This document shows positions 61,321 to 64,000 of a DNA stretch of 64,000 bases, piece by piece. The notes under the pieces were generated by a model. The model was given only the letters and a program-made list of their open reading frames with translations, did no database searches and had not been told where the DNA came from. The translations under genes were made by a program, and so were the position numbers. Every line of letters begins with the position of its first letter. Position 1 is the stretch's first letter. Where the stretch lies: positions 1-64,000 of the forward strand of contig JAURZV010000082.1 in NCBI GenBank assembly GCA_030653175.1, in the 5' to 3' direction. Source of the stretch: Methylobacter sp. Its GTDB lineage: Bacteria > Pseudomonadota > Gammaproteobacteria > Methylococcales > Methylomonadaceae.

Positions 61321-62331
61321 CTAAAAGATAGGCTGCTTGGACTCAGCTCCGGCTCGTTCTTTGACCAGCTTCGGCACCAGATAGCCCGGCAGGGCGGTTT
61401 GAACTTGCCGGATTAGCGCCAAGGCATCCTCTTCGGAAACCTCAAAATGTCCCGTCCCCGTCGCTTTGTCCAATAAATGCAGATAATAGGGGATGATGCC
61501 GTGACTGAATAGTTGTTCGCTCAGTTTACATAGGACTTCTGCATTATCATTCACGCCTTTTAACAGCACTGATTGATTAAACAAGGTGATGGCGCTGTTT
61601 CTCAGCGAATTGCAGGCAGCAATGACGCGATCATTAATTTCATTGGCATGATTACAGTGCACGACGATGATGATTTGTTTGGGGCTTTGGGTTAGGGTGT
61701 TAATGAATTCATCAGTTATCCGGGCAGGCAGAACGATAGGCAATCGACTGTGTATTCGAATGCGTTTCAGATGCTTAATACCGTCCAGTTGCCGAATAAG
61801 CCGAGCTAGTCTCGACTCGCTTAGCAGCAAAGGGTCGCCGCCGCTTAAAATAACTTCCGAGATACTTGTGTCGTTTTGTATGGCTTTGATGGCGGCATCT
61901 TCCTTTTGTTTACTAAGTTGTAAATCGGCGTACGGAAAATTGCGGCGGAAACAATACCGGCAGTTGATGGCGCAGCTGCCGGTATTGATAAATAAAACCC
62001 GGCCGTGATATTTGTGCAAAACACCGATTCGGGTGGCTGATGCAAGATCGCCGACAGGGTCATTGCTAAAGCCCGGATAGGCGAACAGTTCCTCCTTAAT
62101 AGGCAATACCTGGCGTAATAAAGGGTCATGCGGATTGCCTTTTTCCATACAGGCTGCAAAACTTAACGGAACGCGTAGAGGAAAGCTTTCGGCAGCAGCG
62201 ATTGAAACCGGCAAGTCATCCGGTGATAAGTGCAGGTAACGGCAAAGGTCTTCAATGTTATTAAAAGCTTCGGCAAGTTGTTGTTGCCAGTTTTTAGTAA
62301 AGTGCTGGATTTCGGACTGTGGCTTAGGCAT
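61321..62331 (-). CDS. epmB: EF-P beta-lysylation protein EpmB (lysine 2,3-aminomutase-like)
   Basis: 336 residues. The radical-SAM motif CAINCRYCFRR (C-x3-C-x2-C) is followed by EVILSGGDPLLL and a C-terminal PLP-binding region. It converts lysine to beta-lysine for attachment to EF-P. It is divergent from efp with an 82-base gap. Length is that of EpmB, shorter than the catabolic aminomutase. Confidence 0.94.
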   Translation of the reverse strand: MPKPQSEIQHFTKNWQQQLAEAFNNIEDLCRYLHLSPDDLPVSIAAAESFPLRVPLSFAACMEKGNPHDPLLRQVLPIKEELFAYPGFSNDPVGDLASATRIGVLHKYHGRVLFINTGSCAINCRYCFRRNFPYADLQLSKQKEDAAIKAIQNDTSISEVILSGGDPLLLSESRLARLIRQLDGIKHLKRIRIHSRLPIVLPARITDEFINTLTQSPKQIIIVVHCNHANEINDRVIAACNSLRNSAITLFNQSVLLKGVNDNAEVLCKLSEQLFSHGIIPYYLHLLDKATGTGHFEVSEEDALALIRQVQTALPGYLVPKLVKERAGAESKQPIF

Positions 62332-62413
62332 CAGAGATTATTAAAGTTTCTATCGGTTGTTGCCTCTATTATAATGATTAAGTTTTACATTGTTTGTCAT
62401 CTTTGAGGATAAA

Positions 62414-62983
62414 ATGGCCAGTTATAGTACTAATGAGTTTAAAGCCGGGTTAAAAGTTATGTTGGATAACGATCCCTGTGCAATTATTGAAAATGAATTT
62501 GTAAAACCTGGAAAAGGTCAGGCCTTTAACCGGGTAAAAATCAGGAACTTGAAAACTGGCCGGGTGATTGAAAGAACCTTTAAATCGGGAGAGTCGCTTG
62601 AGGGTGCCGATGTTGTCGATGTCGAAATGCAATATCTCTATAATGACGGTCAATTCAGGCATTTTATGGTGCCGGATACTTTTGAGCAGTATCAGACTGA
62701 TGAAAAAGTTGTGGGCGAGGCCGGTAAATGGCTTAAAGATCAGGATTCCTGTACAGTAACCTTGTGGAATGATGCGCCTCTTGCGATTTCTCCGCCCAAT
62801 TTTGTCGATTTGGCAATTACTGAAACTGATCCCGGTGTGCGTGGCGATACCTCGGGCGGCGGCGGAAAACCCGCGACCTTGGAGACAGGCGCGGTAGTCA
62901 GGGTGCCCTTGTTTGTGCAAATTGGTGAAGTGATTAAGGTCGACACCCGTACCGGCGAATACGTTTCCCGCGTAAAAGAATAG
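62414..62983 (+). CDS. efp: Translation elongation factor P
   Basis: 189 residues from the ATG at 62414, preceded by GAGGAT. The KOW-like N-terminal domain carries the modifiable lysine in [18 protein letters not shown]; two OB domains follow and end [12 protein letters not shown] relieves ribosome stalling at proline runs. Both modifying enzymes are encoded next to it; the epmA start overlaps its stop by one base (TAGTG). Confidence 0.96.
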   Translation: MASYSTNEFKAGLKVMLDNDPCAIIENEFVKPGKGQAFNRVKIRNLKTGRVIERTFKSGESLEGADVVDVEMQYLYNDGQFRHFMVPDTFEQYQTDEKVVGEAGKWLKDQDSCTVTLWNDAPLAISPPNFVDLAITETDPGVRGDTSGGGGKPATLETGAVVRVPLFVQIGEVIKVDTRTGEYVSRVKE

Positions 62984-64000
62984 TGTTGCTTGACTGGCGA
63001 CCGACATGCGCCATAGAACTTATGCATTTAAGAGCACAGATGCTTGCCGGGATACGTCAGTTTTTTGCTGAAAGATCGGTGCTTGAAGTGGAAACTCCGC
63101 TGCTTGGTCACAGTATCGGAACAGATCCGCAGTTGGAATTTTTTATAACCGAGTATTGTTTATCGCCAGGGATGGTGTGTATGCCGCAAGCCGGTAGGGA
63201 ACCAGCGCGGCAGTCGCCATTGCGACAAACACTGTTTTTACAAACATCGCCTGAATTTGCAATGAAACGGCTACTTGCAGCCGGTAGCGGTTCTATTTAT
63301 CAGATAGGCAAAGCATTCAGAAACGGTGAGTCGGGGCGGTTTCATAATCCTGAATTTACGATGCTTGAATGGTATCGGGTCGGTTTTACATTGCCTCAAT
63401 TAATGGATGAAATCGCTGAGCTGATTGCCGGGCTGTTTAGTGGTCAGTCGTTACAAAAAACACAAAGAGTCAGTTATCAGGACATATTTTGTTCGTTTAC
63501 CGGCTTAGATCCTTTGGTATTTTCATATCAGGACTATTGTGCTTTTGCCGGAGATTCTGGGTTATCTGAAGCAGTGGATATTTGCGGGCACGATCATGCA
63601 GTGTGGCTGGATTTTATCTTCAGTCATAAAGTCCAGCCGCATTTGGGCGACAATGCTTTGTGTATGGTTTACGGTTATCCGGCTTGCCAGTCGTCTTTAG
63701 CAAGAATCAATGAACAGTGTGCGCTGACTACTGACCGGGTTGAATTATTTATCAATGGCATTGAACTGGGCAATGGCTATTACGAACTGGCTGATGCCGA
63801 AGAACAGAGTAGGCGCTTTGATAAGGAACTGGCTATCAGGCAACAACACCAACTCCCTGTTTTCGTTAAAGATAAGCGCCTTATTTCGGCTCTGGAATCG
63901 GGATTGCCGGAATGCTCAGGTGTAGCTATAGGTCTGGATCGTTTATTGATGCTGTTGTCGGGCAGTGTATCCATTGATGATGTGCTTAGTTTTCCTATTC
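62983..64000 (+). CDS. epmA: EF-P--(R)-beta-lysine ligase EpmA, runs off the window
   Basis: A class II LysRS-like enzyme without anticodon domain. From GTG 62983 (or TTG 62986) the reading is DWRPTCAIELMHLRAQMLAG, RSVLEVETPLL, LQTSPEFAMKRLLAAGSGSIYQIGKAFRNGE, NPEFTMLEWYR, GIELGNGYYELTD and ECSGVAIGLDRLLMLL; the stop lies beyond the window. The later ATG at 63022 would cut the family N-terminus. Between EFFITEY and LFLQTSPEF there is about 20 residues encoded by the dispersed 50-bp repeat (SPGMVCMPQAGREPARQS), lying in a loop before the active site. Confidence 0.9.
   Translation, partial: MLLDWRPTCAIELMHLRAQMLAGIRQFFAERSVLEVETPLLGHSIGTDPQLEFFITEYCLSPGMVCMPQAGREPARQSPLRQTLFLQTSPEFAMKRLLAAGSGSIYQIGKAFRNGESGRFHNPEFTMLEWYRVGFTLPQLMDEIAELIAGLFSGQSLQKTQRVSYQDIFCSFTGLDPLVFSYQDYCAFAGDSGLSEAVDICGHDHAVWLDFIFSHKVQPHLGDNALCMVYGYPACQSSLARINEQCALTTDRVELFINGIELGNGYYELADAEEQSRRFDKELAIRQQHQLPVFVKDKRLISALESGLPECSGVAIGLDRLLMLLSGSVSIDDVLSFPI
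63161..63211 (-). repeat. About 50-bp intragenic repeat, copy in epmA
   Basis: TATCGCCAGGGATGGTGTG then TATGCCGCAAGCCGGTAGGG and AACCAGCGCGGC. It is the reverse-oriented copy of the unit at 16520-16570 and closely matches 14225-14275. The reading frame passes through it without a stop. Confidence 0.8.

Overview
The window looks like a chromosomal segment of a methane- or methanol-oxidising gammaproteobacterium (Methylococcales-like). The main evidence is a tight operon for tetrahydromethanopterin/methanofuran-type cofactors (12.6-16.2 kb: MfnB-like protein, DUF447 protein, DHPS-like protein, Dmr-like flavoprotein). It sits beside ordinary gammaproteobacterial housekeeping genes (proS, parC, ygfZ, ctaA, phoH, bcp, efp/epmA/epmB). 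No rRNA, tRNA or CRISPR array was recognised. The species cannot be fixed from the sequence alone.

Layout. 0-5.2 kb: proS, then a graveyard of REP-associated transposase (RAYT) relics, small inverted-repeat elements (two with target-site duplications), an iron-permease-like protein and a PIN/RHH toxin-antitoxin pair. 5.2-9 kb: a periplasmic sulfite dehydrogenase pair (SorA/SorB-like) and two secreted proteins with caspase-like His/Cys motifs. 9.4-12.4 kb: LysR regulator divergent from DoxX-pirin-nitroreductase. 12.6-17.4 kb: C1-cofactor operon and folP. 17.6-19.9 kb: small membrane protein, two toxin-antitoxin pairs and a helicase remnant. 19.9-24 kb: thioesterase, parC, YgfX-like protein and an unknown. 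24.3-31.3 kb: a type III restriction-modification locus with an ATPase plus PD-(D/E)XK nuclease pair inserted between mod and res. 31.6-41.9 kb: housekeeping genes including a very acidic SPOR protein. 42-44.1 kb: a broken SmbP-like metal-binding gene and an amidohydrolase. 44.9-61.2 kb: a large accessory cluster. 61.3-64 kb: EF-P and its lysylation enzymes.

The 44.9-61.2 kb cluster is the strongest candidate for an undescribed system. A MoeZ-like E1-rhodanese, a JAMM protease and a GG-ending ubiquitin-like sulfur carrier lead an operon with a two-domain CaiB/BaiF protein, an acyl-adenylating ligase, an acyl-CoA dehydrogenase and an MFS transporter. An alginate-export-type porin, a GH88-like hydrolase, a TonB receptor and a PchR-like AraC regulator follow. 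This combination resembles thiocarboxylate metallophore loci (pdt, qbs). The octamer GTGATATG occurs three times upstream of the operon and twice between receptor and regulator, suggesting one regulon.

A second theme is repeat invasion. At least six families of short palindromic or paired repeats are dispersed here. One of about 50 bp lies inside three different genes (the DHPS-like gene, folP, epmA) and is read in different frames; others supply gene ends or split a gene.
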